A DNA stretch of 34,717 bases from Desulfurococcales archaeon (lineage in GTDB: Archaea > Thermoproteota > Thermoprotei_A > Sulfolobales > NBVN01), in the NCBI GenBank assembly GCA_015521325.1, contig WAOK01000093.1, positions 1-34,717 of the forward strand, written 5' to 3'. Shown here one piece after another: positions 1 through 7,841 of this stretch; within the stretch, counting starts at the first letter, position 1, and each line of letters starts with the position of its first letter. The notes below the pieces were generated by a model. That model was given only the letters and a program-made list of their open reading frames with translations. It searched no databases and was not told the origin of the DNA. Both the position numbers and the translations under genes were made by a program.

Positions 1-138
1 ATCCATATTGATAATTATTGAGAATTCGTTTGTTTTAGAAGATTCCAGTCTCAACCTGTCTATAACCTTATTAATGTCCTCATAAATCTCGCTTAGAGAT
101 AATTCAACAGTGACGTCCTTCGAAGTCTCGCTTCCCAT
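1..138 (-). CDS. Truncated hypothetical protein (N-terminal 46 residues)
   Basis: An open frame starts with ATG at 138 on the minus strand and runs without a stop to the window edge, giving 46 residues that begin MGSETSKDVTVELSLSEIYE. It is missing from the ORF track because it is short and open-ended. Its start is supported by an AGGTG Shine-Dalgarno-like sequence 7 nt upstream and by a TATA-like TTTTAATATA (minus strand) around 187-196. The visible part is acidic and helix-prone with no recognisable domain. It could be any small crenarchaeal protein; I do not assign a function. Confidence 0.5.
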   Translation of the reverse strand, partial: MGSETSKDVTVELSLSEIYEDINKVIDRLRLESSKTNEFSIIINMD

Positions 139-646
139 GCTCAACACCTTTTCCAATATCCGCCAATTTACGATACAGACGTAGGTATATTAAAAGGGTA
201 TGGTGTAAAGTCTAAATAGTGATTATCTAAAAAGGATTAGTACGTCCATATCCATCATGCCGATTTTATGACTACAAGCTTGTTCATCCTTCCTGCTGGT
301 CATTCCTCAAAGTGTTTGTATCCGCTCTAGAGTTCCTGAGTAGTGTTTCTGCTGGTAGTTCTTCTTTTTTTTGTAGCATTCTAGCGTAATGTAAGATAGT
401 GTAAAATCTATTAACGTTTGCACTGTGTTAGATAAAGTTATTATTATGAGTGATTATCTAAGCCTACTTTTATATTTGTTAAGAGACTTGGGGCTGAATG
501 TCCCTTAGCGTGTTCGCTAACTACCCAAAGATTACATAGTTCCATACTTCACTACTATTTATTTCTGGTAATTCTTGTTCTTGCTCGCAATCAGCATCTG
601 GGCCATCATGCATAGATACAGAATTAATTGTACGTCTCGAGGCTTG
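139..646. other. AT-rich gene-poor stretch
   Basis: About 500 bases with no convincing ORF and clearly lower GC than the rest of the window. It holds the promoter of the truncated minus gene, a 12-base direct repeat GTGATTATCTAA at 219-230 and 450-461, and a potential folded element at 488-528 listed separately. A T8 run near 365-372 could terminate transcription on the plus strand. No mobile-element ends or CRISPR repeats are visible. Confidence 0.6.
488..528. other. Inverted-repeat structure, possible RNA element
   Basis: A perfect 6-bp hairpin TTAGCG-TGTT-CGCTAA lies at 505-520 and is enclosed by the complementary pair TTGGG (488-492) and CCCAA (524-528). The symmetry does not tell which strand is transcribed. 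It could be a terminator, a small RNA or a protein-binding palindrome. Confidence 0.3.
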
Positions 647-725
647 TGGCGGGCCCGCCGGGATTTGAACCCGGGGTCTCCGGCTCCGGAGGCCGGCGCC
701 CTGGTCCTGGCTAGGCTACGGGCCC
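647..725 (-). tRNA. tRNA-Arg (anticodon CCG)
   Basis: Read on the minus strand, a full cloverleaf folds: acceptor GGGCCCG/CGGGCCC, D stem GCCT/GGGC with GG in the loop, anticodon stem CCGGC/GCCGG around loop CTCCGGA, and T stem CCGGG/CCCGG with TTCAAAT. The anticodon is CCG, reading the Arg codon CGG. The discriminator is G and the terminal CCA is encoded (647-649). No intron is present. A TATA-like AATAAAAC lies about 25 bases upstream of the 5' end. Confidence 0.95.
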
Positions 726-815
726 GTGGTTATTGGTTGTTGTGGGTTTTATTTGCTGGTTTTCTGTTCTTGTTTCGGTGACCACGGTTTTATGTGAGTT
801 TTTGGTGTCTGTGTT

Positions 816-3536
816 TTGGTGGTGGTTGGTATCAGGGGTGGTTCGGTGCTTGTTGGGCGGCGTGGTGGGAGGCAGCTGACGTTGCTTCATTTCGTTGGTA
901 GGCCGGGTAGTGTTAGGCGTTATGTGTTTGGGGGTGTTGAGGTCGTTGTTAGGTTGCCTAGGCGGCACTCCCCCGCGGCATATCCCTTGACCTCCCCTAT
1001 CTTTGGGCTTGTTTCTTCCTTCGACAGGGCGTACCTCCTCGGATCTTACTACGATGGTAGGGCCGCTAAGGCCGTGCTCAAGTTCTTCGAGCCTTCGAGC
1101 GGGAGGGTGTTGTTGTGGTATGATAATACGGGACACCTCCCTTATTTCTTGGTTGATGTGAGGCCTGAGGTGATTAGGGAGAGGCCCGAGTATAAGGCGG
1201 TTGTTGATGATAAGTCGCTTGAGAGGCTCGAGGTCGTTGAGAAGTACGACCTCCTAACAGGGAGGAGGGTCTCGCTCACTAAGATCGTTGTGAAGAACCC
1301 CCTCGCCGTCGTTAGGCTAAGAAAGGTATTCACCAGAGTCTGGGAAGCGAACATCAAGTACCACGACAACTACCTCTTCGACAACGCCCTCGTCCCGGGA
1401 ATGATCTACAGAACTAACGGTAAGGGCCTCGAGATGGTGAGGGTGCCGATACCCGACGAGATAAGGGCGATGTACAGGAGAGCCTTCGAGGGCGAGCCGG
1501 ACAGCGTGAGGGCCTCCGCCGAGAGGATGACCCCCTTCTTTGAGACGGAGCCCCCAGCACCGCACAGGCTGGCCATAGACATAGAGGTCTACACGCCGTT
1601 CAGGGGGAGGATACCTGACCCGGAGTACGCTGCTTACCCGATCATAAGCGTTGCGCTGACTGCAACGGATGGGTTAAGGAAGGTGCTGGTGCTCAGGAGG
1701 CCTGACGTGGGGTTCGGGGACCTCACCGAGCTCCCAGAGGGCTATGAGGTGGAGGTCTTCGACTCGGAGTACGGCCTCCTGAGGGAGCTCTTCCGCATAG
1801 TCTCGAAGTACCCCATAATACTGACATTCAACGGCGACGACTTCGACATACCCTACATAATCAACAGGGCCCTCAAGCTCGGCATAAGGCCCGACGAGAT
1901 ACCGTTCCACGTCGTGAGGGACTTCTTCGGCGTGAGGAACGGGTTCCACATAGACCTCTACAGGTTCTTCAGCATCGAGGCCATCCAGAACTACGCCTTC
2001 GGGCAGGCATACAAGGAGAAGACCCTCGACGCCATAGCGCAGGCACTCCTCGGCGAGGCGAAGGTGAGGATAGACGAGAGCATCAGCGACCTACCCATAT
2101 CACTGCTAGTGAAGTACAACGCAAAGGACTCCGAACTAACACTAAGGCTCACAACATTCGACGGGGACCTCGTGTGGAAGCTCATAGTCCTGATCATGAG
2201 ACTCGCCAAGATGAGCCTGGAGGACGTCACCAGGAGGAAGGTATCGGCATGGATCAAGAACCTGATGTACTGGGAGCACAGGGTCAGGGGGTACCTAATA
2301 CCTAACAAGGACGACCTCATGAAGCTCAAGGGCCAGGCAAAGACAGCGGCGAAGGTCGGCGGCAAGAGGTACGCGGGAGCCATAGTGATCAACCCCGTCC
2401 CAGGCGTCTACTTCGACGTGGTGGTCGTCGACTTCGCCTCCCTGTACCCATCAATAATCAAGGTATGGAACCTCAGCTACGAGACAGTTGACCCACCGAG
2501 AGGGTGGTGCGGAGGGAAAGAGGCGGAGGTGAGGGACGAGAAGGGCCAGCCCCTCCACAGAGTATGCCTCGCGAGGAGGGGAATCACCTCGGAGATAGTC
2601 GGCCTCCTAAGGGATATGAGGGTGAAGATATACAAGAAGATGGCGAAGAGGAAGGACCTGCCGGAGATACTCAGGTCATGGTACGACGTCGTCCAGGCAG
2701 CTATGAAGGTATACATAAACGCTTCCTACGGCGTCTTCGGCCACGACAAGTTCCCATTCTACACACCCTCGCTCGCAGAGTCGGTCACGGCCCTCGGCAG
2801 ACACGTGATCACCTCAACCCTGAGGAAGGCGTCGAGCCTCGGCCTCAAGGTCCTCTACGGCGACACGGACTCCCTCTTCCTCTGGCACCCGGACAGGGGG
2901 AAGCTGGAGGAGCTCATAGAGTGGGTTGAGAGGGAGTTCCAGCTCGACCTGGAGCTGGACAAGGTCTACAAGTTCGTGGCCTTCGCACTAAAGAAGAACT
3001 ACATCGGTGTGAGGGACAGCGGCAAGATAGACATCAAGGGCCTCATGGGCAAGAAGAAGAACGTGCCCAAAGCCATACAGGAGGTGTTCGCGAAGGTCGT
3101 CGAAACCATAGCCAGCATAGAGGCGAGTATTGAGTCCCTGGACAACGTGAAGAGAGGGTTGAGGGACACCATACACGGCCTATACACGAGGATGAAGGAG
3201 AAGAGGTTCTCCCTCGATGAGGTAGCGTACAGAACAACTCTAAACAAGCCCCTCAGCGCCTACACAAAGACGACCCCAATCCACGTAAAGGCGGCGAAAC
3301 TCCTTCAGAGGAACGGGATACAGGTGGCGAAGGGGGACGTCATATACTACGTGAAGACCAGGTCCAGGGACAAGGTCAAGCCCATACAGCTCGCCAAGCT
3401 CGACGACGTCGACATAAACACCTACATCGACGACGCGAAGTCAGTGCTCCAGCAGCTCCTACTACCGTTCAACATGCAGTGGGACGAGGTAGTGGGGAGA
3501 GGCGTGAACGGACTAGTCGGGTTCTTCGGAAGGTGA
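816..3536 (+). CDS. polB: DNA polymerase B1 (family B, crenarchaeal replicative type)
   Basis: Template-directed DNA synthesis with 3'-5' proofreading. All family B motifs are intact: ExoI LAIDIEVYTP (D255, E257), ExoII TFNGDDFD (D344), ExoIII YNAKD (D438), motif A DFASLYPS (D539), motif B KVYINASYGVFG and motif C YGDTDS (D683, D685). From about residue 74 to the end it matches what I recall of Sulfolobus PolB1/Dpo1, including the YDNTGH.PYFLVD and NLSYETVD blocks, so I assign PolB1 rather than PolB2 or PolB3. The track start is a TTG. A TTTTATG box about 26 bases upstream would make it nearly leaderless, but GTG codons at 819 and 822 are equally possible. The first ~70 residues are poorly conserved and encoded by unusually G/T-rich DNA. 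The 3' end overlaps the convergent CinA-like gene by 24 bases. Confidence 0.96.
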   Translation: MVVVGIRGGSVLVGRRGGRQLTLLHFVGRPGSVRRYVFGGVEVVVRLPRRHSPAAYPLTSPIFGLVSSFDRAYLLGSYYDGRAAKAVLKFFEPSSGRVLLWYDNTGHLPYFLVDVRPEVIRERPEYKAVVDDKSLERLEVVEKYDLLTGRRVSLTKIVVKNPLAVVRLRKVFTRVWEANIKYHDNYLFDNALVPGMIYRTNGKGLEMVRVPIPDEIRAMYRRAFEGEPDSVRASAERMTPFFETEPPAPHRLAIDIEVYTPFRGRIPDPEYAAYPIISVALTATDGLRKVLVLRRPDVGFGDLTELPEGYEVEVFDSEYGLLRELFRIVSKYPIILTFNGDDFDIPYIINRALKLGIRPDEIPFHVVRDFFGVRNGFHIDLYRFFSIEAIQNYAFGQAYKEKTLDAIAQALLGEAKVRIDESISDLPISLLVKYNAKDSELTLRLTTFDGDLVWKLIVLIMRLAKMSLEDVTRRKVSAWIKNLMYWEHRVRGYLIPNKDDLMKLKGQAKTAAKVGGKRYAGAIVINPVPGVYFDVVVVDFASLYPSIIKVWNLSYETVDPPRGWCGGKEAEVRDEKGQPLHRVCLARRGITSEIVGLLRDMRVKIYKKMAKRKDLPEILRSWYDVVQAAMKVYINASYGVFGHDKFPFYTPSLAESVTALGRHVITSTLRKASSLGLKVLYGDTDSLFLWHPDRGKLEELIEWVEREFQLDLELDKVYKFVAFALKKNYIGVRDSGKIDIKGLMGKKKNVPKAIQEVFAKVVETIASIEASIESLDNVKRGLRDTIHGLYTRMKEKRFSLDEVAYRTTLNKPLSAYTKTTPIHVKAAKLLQRNGIQVAKGDVIYYVKTRSRDKVKPIQLAKLDDVDINTYIDDAKSVLQQLLLPFNMQWDEVVGRGVNGLVGFFGR

Positions 3537-4328
3537 CCTCACAACCTCCCCGCCGAGGGCCTTCAGCCTCTCAATGAGTTCCTTAACAGCCCTCTCAACC
3601 AGCCCCTCGGGGTCCTCGTCAACGCTTGAGGCGCTCACGTAGAAGTCGAGGATAGGCTCCCCCGTCTCGGAGCCCTTGGGATGTGACTTAATGTACAGGC
3701 TCCTCCCCCCAACCAGCTTAAGCACCTCCTTAACCACGGCCGCGGCGCTCGACTCCGGAACCCCGACGACGCGGAACCACCTCTCAACAAGCCTCACCCC
3801 GGGGAACAACTGCCTAAGCCTCGGCTCCACGAAGCCCTCCCACATAGCCTTGAGTTCCCTGGGCACCCCAGGGAGGGACACGATGACTGTGTCGCCGAGG
3901 GAGAGCCAGGAACCCGGCGCGGTACCGACGGGGTTAGGTATGGGCTCGGCCCCCTCCGGTAGGTAAGCCATCTTCTCCCTCTCAGGCGTCAGCCCCATAC
4001 CAGCCGACTCGTACTTCTCCCTAACCATCCTCAGTGCCTCCTCGTTAAGGACGAGCCCCCTATTCGTGGCCTTGGCCACGGCCTCAAGAGTCCTGTCATC
4101 GTAGGTCGGGCCCAGCCCCCCGGTAGTGACAACGAGCCCCGGTCTCCTAGAGAGGACGTACCTAAGGAACTGCGTCACCAGGTCGACGTCGTCGATGAGG
4201 GAGATGTTCCCGAAGACCTCGAGGCCCAGGAGCGTGAGCCTCCTTCCAAGGTAGGCGGCGTTAGTGTTCACGATCCTCCCGTCAACCACCTCGTTGCCGA
4301 GTGTGAAGATCCATGCTTCCCTCCTCAT
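3513..4328 (-). CDS. CinA-like / MoaB-Mog domain protein
   Basis: A 271-residue protein of the molybdopterin-binding-domain (MoCF_biosynth) superfamily, matching the N-terminal half of CinA (COG1058). Visible blocks are GNEVVDGRIVNTNAAYLGRR near the N-terminus, VVTTGGLGPTYDDRT at about residues 87-101 and SLPGVPRELKAMWE at about 150-163, all typical of this family. The C-terminal NMN-deamidase domain of bacterial CinA is absent, as is usual in archaea. Relatives act as ADP-ribose pyrophosphatases or are uncharacterised, so the substrate is unknown. The ATG start overlaps the stop of the upstream CDP-alcohol phosphotransferase (ATGA), so the two are probably cotranscribed. The 3' end overlaps polB. 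Confidence 0.85.
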   Translation of the reverse strand: MRREAWIFTLGNEVVDGRIVNTNAAYLGRRLTLLGLEVFGNISLIDDVDLVTQFLRYVLSRRPGLVVTTGGLGPTYDDRTLEAVAKATNRGLVLNEEALRMVREKYESAGMGLTPEREKMAYLPEGAEPIPNPVGTAPGSWLSLGDTVIVSLPGVPRELKAMWEGFVEPRLRQLFPGVRLVERWFRVVGVPESSAAAVVKEVLKLVGGRSLYIKSHPKGSETGEPILDFYVSASSVDEDPEGLVERAVKELIERLKALGGEVVRSPSEEPD

Positions 4329-4903
4329 TCCCTAACACCACTAAGGATAGTTACCCAGCGCTGAATAACGGTAGCGCTGGTCAAAGCAAAGAACACGGCG
4401 AGCGCGTACTCCCCGTACCTCACCGACGTCAACCCGGTAACCAAGTAAATTATGAGGAGGGCCAGCACCCTATCACCCCTCTCCATAAGCCCCACACCCT
4501 CCATCCGGAGCCCGGCCGCCTCCCCCCTAGCCCTCAAGTAGCTGATGAGGAACGACGACGTTAAGGAAGCGATCACGAGCAACTGGTTAATCCCGACCAG
4601 AGCAAGGGAGCCGATGAAGAAGGCATCGCTCACCCTGTCAGCGAACGAGTCGAAGATGGCGCCGACCCTGCTAACCATCCCACCAGCCCTCGCGACAGCC
4701 CCGTCCAGTACATCAAGCGCTGCTGACATAAGTATAACGGCGGACGCGGGGAGTGCACCAAAGCGAATGAGAACGAGCGGGAGAGCAGCGGCAACTACCA
4801 GTGATAAGGCGGTGATGTGGTTGGGGCGCACACCCGCGGCGGCGAGAGCTCTCCCCAGCCTGTCGAGGAAAGGCTTGACCGACCCCCTCAGCCTAGTCAG
4901 CAA
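4325..4903 (-). CDS. CDP-alcohol phosphatidyltransferase, probable archaetidylinositol-phosphate synthase
   Basis: Integral membrane enzyme that moves a phospho-alcohol onto or from a CDP-activated lipid. The signature D-x2-DG-x2-AR-x8-G-x3-D-x3-D is complete: D64, D67, G68, A71, R72, G81, D85, D89. The rest is strongly hydrophobic with about five or six membrane segments. The SYLRARGEAAG block followed by GLMERGDR resembles the inositol-phosphate-using branch, so archaetidylinositol-phosphate synthase is my best guess; an archaetidylglycerol-phosphate synthase is possible. The start at 4903 is TTG with GGTGGGAG just upstream. It is first in a two-gene operon with the CinA-like gene. Confidence 0.85.
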   Translation of the reverse strand: MLTRLRGSVKPFLDRLGRALAAAGVRPNHITALSLVVAAALPLVLIRFGALPASAVILMSAALDVLDGAVARAGGMVSRVGAIFDSFADRVSDAFFIGSLALVGINQLLVIASLTSSFLISYLRARGEAAGLRMEGVGLMERGDRVLALLIIYLVTGLTSVRYGEYALAVFFALTSATVIQRWVTILSGVRE

Positions 4904-4953
4904 TCTCCCACCAACACACCATTTTACTTTTCCGTGGGAGTAATAGGTGGTTC

Positions 4954-5012
4954 GGGGGATGTTGAGGAATCCGGGAACTGAGCTGTGATGTGTGCAGTGC
5001 CTCTGAACCTCC
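4954..5012 (+). ncRNA. Candidate C/D box guide sRNA
   Basis: In the 150-base gap before the 5055 gene, the plus strand reads C-like AUGUUGA (4959-4965), 12-nt guide, D' CUGA (4978-4981), 3-nt spacer, C' GUGAUGU (4985-4991), 11-nt guide, D CUGA (5003-5006). The flanks GGGGG and CCUCC can pair with one G-U wobble as a terminal stem. The spacings are those of archaeal 2'-O-methylation guides. The weak point is the C box, which departs from RUGAUGA at a position needed for the kink-turn. A TATA-like ATTTTACTTTT at about 4920-4930 could drive it. Confidence 0.5.
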
Positions 5013-5015
5013 CCC

Positions 5016-5023
5016 TTTAATAA
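5016..5023 (+). promoter_or_regulatory. TATA box for the 5055 gene
   Basis: TTTAATAA lies about 35 bases upstream of the ATG at 5055, placing transcription start near 5046, inside or just after the GGTG at 5043-5046. It follows directly after the candidate C/D sRNA. Confidence 0.5.
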
Positions 5024-5054
5024 TCCCTTGCCAACCTAACCTTGGTGTAATCCG

Positions 5055-5375
5055 ATGGCAGGCGTCAAGAAAATAATACTCGTGACGGCCGAGCACCACC
5101 CGAGCCATAAGTTCTTCAAGCAGCTCGCTGAGAAGCTCGCCGAGGAGTTCGGGGCAGAGCTCGAGATCAAGATCGAGGACTACGTCTTCCTCATAGAGCA
5201 CGGTGACACCGACGAGTTCGGGATGTCGTGGGTGCCCCAGATATTGGCGGAGCTTGAGGACGGCCGCATAGTTAAGGTGCTGACGAAGCCCGTGCTGACG
5301 AGCATGGGAGCCATAGATGAGGAGGGCTCCTACCAGGCGGCCAGGAAGGCTCTGGAGGAGGCCCTCCAGCAGTAA
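5055..5375 (+). CDS. Small conserved protein with thioredoxin-like fold pattern, no CxxC
   Basis: A soluble 106-residue protein. I do not recognise a named family. The layout resembles thioredoxin: strand KKIILVTA, then EHHPSHKF at the position of the WCGPCK active site, an amphipathic helix, a strand pair, SWVPQ resembling the cis-proline loop, and AELEDGRIVKVLT resembling the final hairpin. The redox cysteines are replaced by histidines and there is no cysteine in the protein. The ATG is supported by GGTG 8 bases upstream and a TATA box. The stop overlaps the methyltransferase start (TAATG), so the two are translationally coupled. Confidence 0.7.
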   Translation: MAGVKKIILVTAEHHPSHKFFKQLAEKLAEEFGAELEIKIEDYVFLIEHGDTDEFGMSWVPQILAELEDGRIVKVLTKPVLTSMGAIDEEGSYQAARKALEEALQQ

Positions 5376-5866
5376 TGGGGCCACCAAGAGTACCTTTTGT
5401 TCCAACACCCGCGACCATCGTCCACGAGATGCTTTCTTTAGCGGATGTTGGCCCAGACGACACACTCTATGACCTGGGCTGCGGTGACGGACGAATACCC
5501 ATACTGGCGGCGATAGAGCGGTGGGTGCGTAGGGCCTACTGCGTCGAGGACAACCCGGTCCTCGCCATGATAGCGAGATCGCTCGCGGAGGCGTCGGGGG
5601 TAGGGGATCGGGTGATGGTGATCGAGAAGAGCATGTTTGACGTGGAGCTAACGGACGCTACCGTTGTTACCCTCTTCCTCATAACGTCCGCTAACGAGGC
5701 ACTGCGGCCTAAGCTGGAGGAGGAGCTTAGGAAGGGTGCAAGGGTTGTCTCCAATGTTTTTGAGGTGCCTGGCTGGATCCCGAGGAAGGTCTTGCCATAC
5801 TATGTCGAAGGTCACGTGAGCAGGATATATCTCTACGTCATTGGGGAGCATCTAAGGAGTTCATGA
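5375..5866 (+). CDS. aKMT-type protein-lysine N-methyltransferase
   Basis: A class I SAM-dependent methyltransferase of 163 residues. PFVPTPATIVHEML at the N-terminus, the SAM-binding LYDLGCGDGRI, VVTLFLITSANEALRPKLE and the C-terminal YLYVIGEH closely follow the small crenarchaeal aKMT family as I remember it from Sulfolobus. That enzyme methylates lysines on many proteins, including chromatin proteins, with broad specificity. The acidic residue after motif II appears as VEDN instead of VEIN. The ATG overlaps the stop of the preceding gene. The 3' end overlaps the convergent PAPS-reductase-like gene by 29 bases. Confidence 0.85.
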   Translation: MGPPRVPFVPTPATIVHEMLSLADVGPDDTLYDLGCGDGRIPILAAIERWVRRAYCVEDNPVLAMIARSLAEASGVGDRVMVIEKSMFDVELTDATVVTLFLITSANEALRPKLEEELRKGARVVSNVFEVPGWIPRKVLPYYVEGHVSRIYLYVIGEHLRSS

Positions 5867-7841
5867 AGGCACCTATCTCGTGGGCCCCGGCCTCCTTCGC
5901 CTCTGCCGTCTCGGCCTGCCTCTTAGACTTGTAGAGTGTGATGCTCGCCGATGACGGCTTCCTAGGCCTACCTTTGTGAGAGCCGACTATCTGCGAGACG
6001 ATCAGCTTCTCTGTGAACACCTCCGACATAGGGCACACCTCGACACAGACCCCGCACGATATGCACTTGCCCCCGTCCACTTCGGGTTTCCCGCCCTCGA
6101 TTGATATGGCACCGGTCGGGCACCAGGTAACGCAGTTCCCGCAACCAGCACACCTTTCCCACCTAACCGCGAGCTTGAGTGCCGTGAACAGCGTCTCCTC
6201 CCTCTCCCTTCTGCTGGGGGACTCAGCAACCAGCTCACTACCCTTGATTGTGAGCCTGGCGCGCCCAACCCTCACCTCCACTCCTCCGTCGGCCTCCCTA
6301 ATGGTGGCATCCGGTCCGAGCACCTTGGCCTGCTCAGTGATCCCCTCAACTGGTAAGGGTCTGCTCAACCTTACTCTTAGGGTATCATCTTTTTCGACAC
6401 CTTCGACCCTAATACCTGCTCTGGCTGAGTACTCCTCTCTCCAGTCCCTAGCCTTCTTGATACCGAGCCATATCTCCACACGCCTCCTACCCTGGGCAAG
6501 CGGGCTGAGCCATCTCCACAGGTGGTACCTGACCCACTCCTCGCCCACGGGGAGCTTCTTTCTCCATTCTCTCAGCACAGCTTCCCATTTCTCCCAGAGG
6601 TCCGGGTAGACCTTTTGAATGAGCGAGTACTCAGCTATGGGGGATGCCGGGCACATGAAGCACCCGAGCCTCTCGAACCCCATGAAGTAGAGCTTGTTCA
6701 CCGGGAGCTTGTTCTTGAGGATATAGATCCACTCTGTCAGTAGATCCCACTCTTGAATCGGGGACACATTCAGCGAGGTGGGTAACCACCTATTCCTCCA
6801 GACACCGCCGGACCAGGATCTGTCGATGGACTCAAGCGCTCTCTGCCCAATTATCACGAGCGCCCCGTCCGGGAAGTGCTCCTTGTATACCCTCCCTATG
6901 GGCGCCATCTTAACTACTTTGCAACACCACCTGAACTCCTTCGCTGGCGGAGAGAACTTGCTGACGGCTTCCCAGAACCTGTCACCAGCGTCTGCCACTA
7001 TCAGCTTGAGCCCATACATGTCCGCAACCTTATACACGTTCTCTATGGTCTCAGGTAGCTCGAGCCCTGTGTTATTGAATAACATCACGGGCTCGATCCC
7101 TGCCCTAACAGTCAGGTCAAGAGCCACCAGCGAGTCCTTGCCGCCCGAGTAAGACACGACCACCGGCAAACCTGTCCTCTCCGCCAGGACGGACACCCTC
7201 TTAATGGCCTTGGACACCATCCACCTCAGCCTGAACTCGTTAGCCTTGGCGAGGTCCTCGAAGCTCGGGTTCCCGCTGTAGGGCTCCTCACGCTCCGCAC
7301 CCCTGTAGACGACCTGGACACGGAACCGTCCCCTCTTAGATATGGCCAGGCCGATCACGTTACCTGACCTATCGAGAACAGCTGCCTGCTCCCCCTCTTC
7401 ACCCCCCTCTCCTAGGATCTGGAGGGGTTTCGCCTTATCCACGACGAACTTCCGAACGAGGTCCTTCTCAGCAGCTATTGGGAGTGAGTAGGCGCTGAGC
7501 CTCCACCTCCAAGATAGCCTCATGGGGTCGAAGAAGAGCCTCCCAACGACGACGGCACCGACGATCACCTCCTTCATATCGTCCACGTACGCCGTCCTGT
7601 TAAGGTAGGTTCTCCACTCCCTGATACCGAGTTCATTCATCAGCTCGTCGCTGCCGAACTCCCGCTTCATCGCCTCCTTTATGAGCTGTATATCGCCCTT
7701 GAATGCAGGCCTGATATCTGAGGGGTCAGAAAACCTGACCTCTACCCCTCTCGCACCGCACCTACCGCAGGTGTCCTGACGAAGCGGGACGTTGCAGTTA
7801 GGGCACCACCACAGCCTTACTCTGTAGCCCCATCGCCTCAC
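5838..7841 (-). CDS. PAPS-reductase-like PP-loop protein with zinc ribbon and 2x4Fe-4S ferredoxin domain
   Basis: A 667-residue multidomain protein. Order: N-terminal zinc ribbon (C13-x2-C16, C25-x2-C28), a ~170-residue region I cannot name, an adenine-nucleotide alpha-hydrolase PP-loop domain with SYSGGKDSL (S232-S237), further cysteine motifs FRWCCK and GCFMCP that may ligate a cluster, then a ferredoxin-like domain with CAGCGNCVTWCP (from C564) and CISCGVCVEVCP (from C593), and a charged tail. The PP-loop and WCCK region belong to the PAPS/APS reductase superfamily, but archaeal proteins of this architecture have no settled function; sulfur transfer or an adenylating step are both possible. 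The start is GTG, overlapping the stop of the upstream acyltransferase (GTGA). Confidence 0.85.
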   Translation of the reverse strand: MRRWGYRVRLWWCPNCNVPLRQDTCGRCGARGVEVRFSDPSDIRPAFKGDIQLIKEAMKREFGSDELMNELGIREWRTYLNRTAYVDDMKEVIVGAVVVGRLFFDPMRLSWRWRLSAYSLPIAAEKDLVRKFVVDKAKPLQILGEGGEEGEQAAVLDRSGNVIGLAISKRGRFRVQVVYRGAEREEPYSGNPSFEDLAKANEFRLRWMVSKAIKRVSVLAERTGLPVVVSYSGGKDSLVALDLTVRAGIEPVMLFNNTGLELPETIENVYKVADMYGLKLIVADAGDRFWEAVSKFSPPAKEFRWCCKVVKMAPIGRVYKEHFPDGALVIIGQRALESIDRSWSGGVWRNRWLPTSLNVSPIQEWDLLTEWIYILKNKLPVNKLYFMGFERLGCFMCPASPIAEYSLIQKVYPDLWEKWEAVLREWRKKLPVGEEWVRYHLWRWLSPLAQGRRRVEIWLGIKKARDWREEYSARAGIRVEGVEKDDTLRVRLSRPLPVEGITEQAKVLGPDATIREADGGVEVRVGRARLTIKGSELVAESPSRREREETLFTALKLAVRWERCAGCGNCVTWCPTGAISIEGGKPEVDGGKCISCGVCVEVCPMSEVFTEKLIVSQIVGSHKGRPRKPSSASITLYKSKRQAETAEAKEAGAHEIGAFMNSLDAPQ

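Noticed and set aside
575-781. 68-aa plus ORF
   Set aside because: It reads through the tRNA-Arg gene antisense and has no domain or ribosome-binding site.
711-1136. 141-aa minus-strand ORF opposite the start of polB
   Set aside because: Proline/threonine/asparagine-rich translation of the complement of a G/T-rich stretch, and it overlaps tRNA-Arg; a shadow ORF.
2504-2929. 141-aa plus ORF within polB
   Set aside because: Out-of-frame shadow of the conserved palm region of polB, with an Arg/Gly/Pro-rich composition.
6013-6609. 198-aa plus ORF opposite the PP-loop Fe-S gene
   Set aside because: Ser/Thr/Pro/Leu-rich antisense shadow; the minus strand holds clear ferredoxin motifs.
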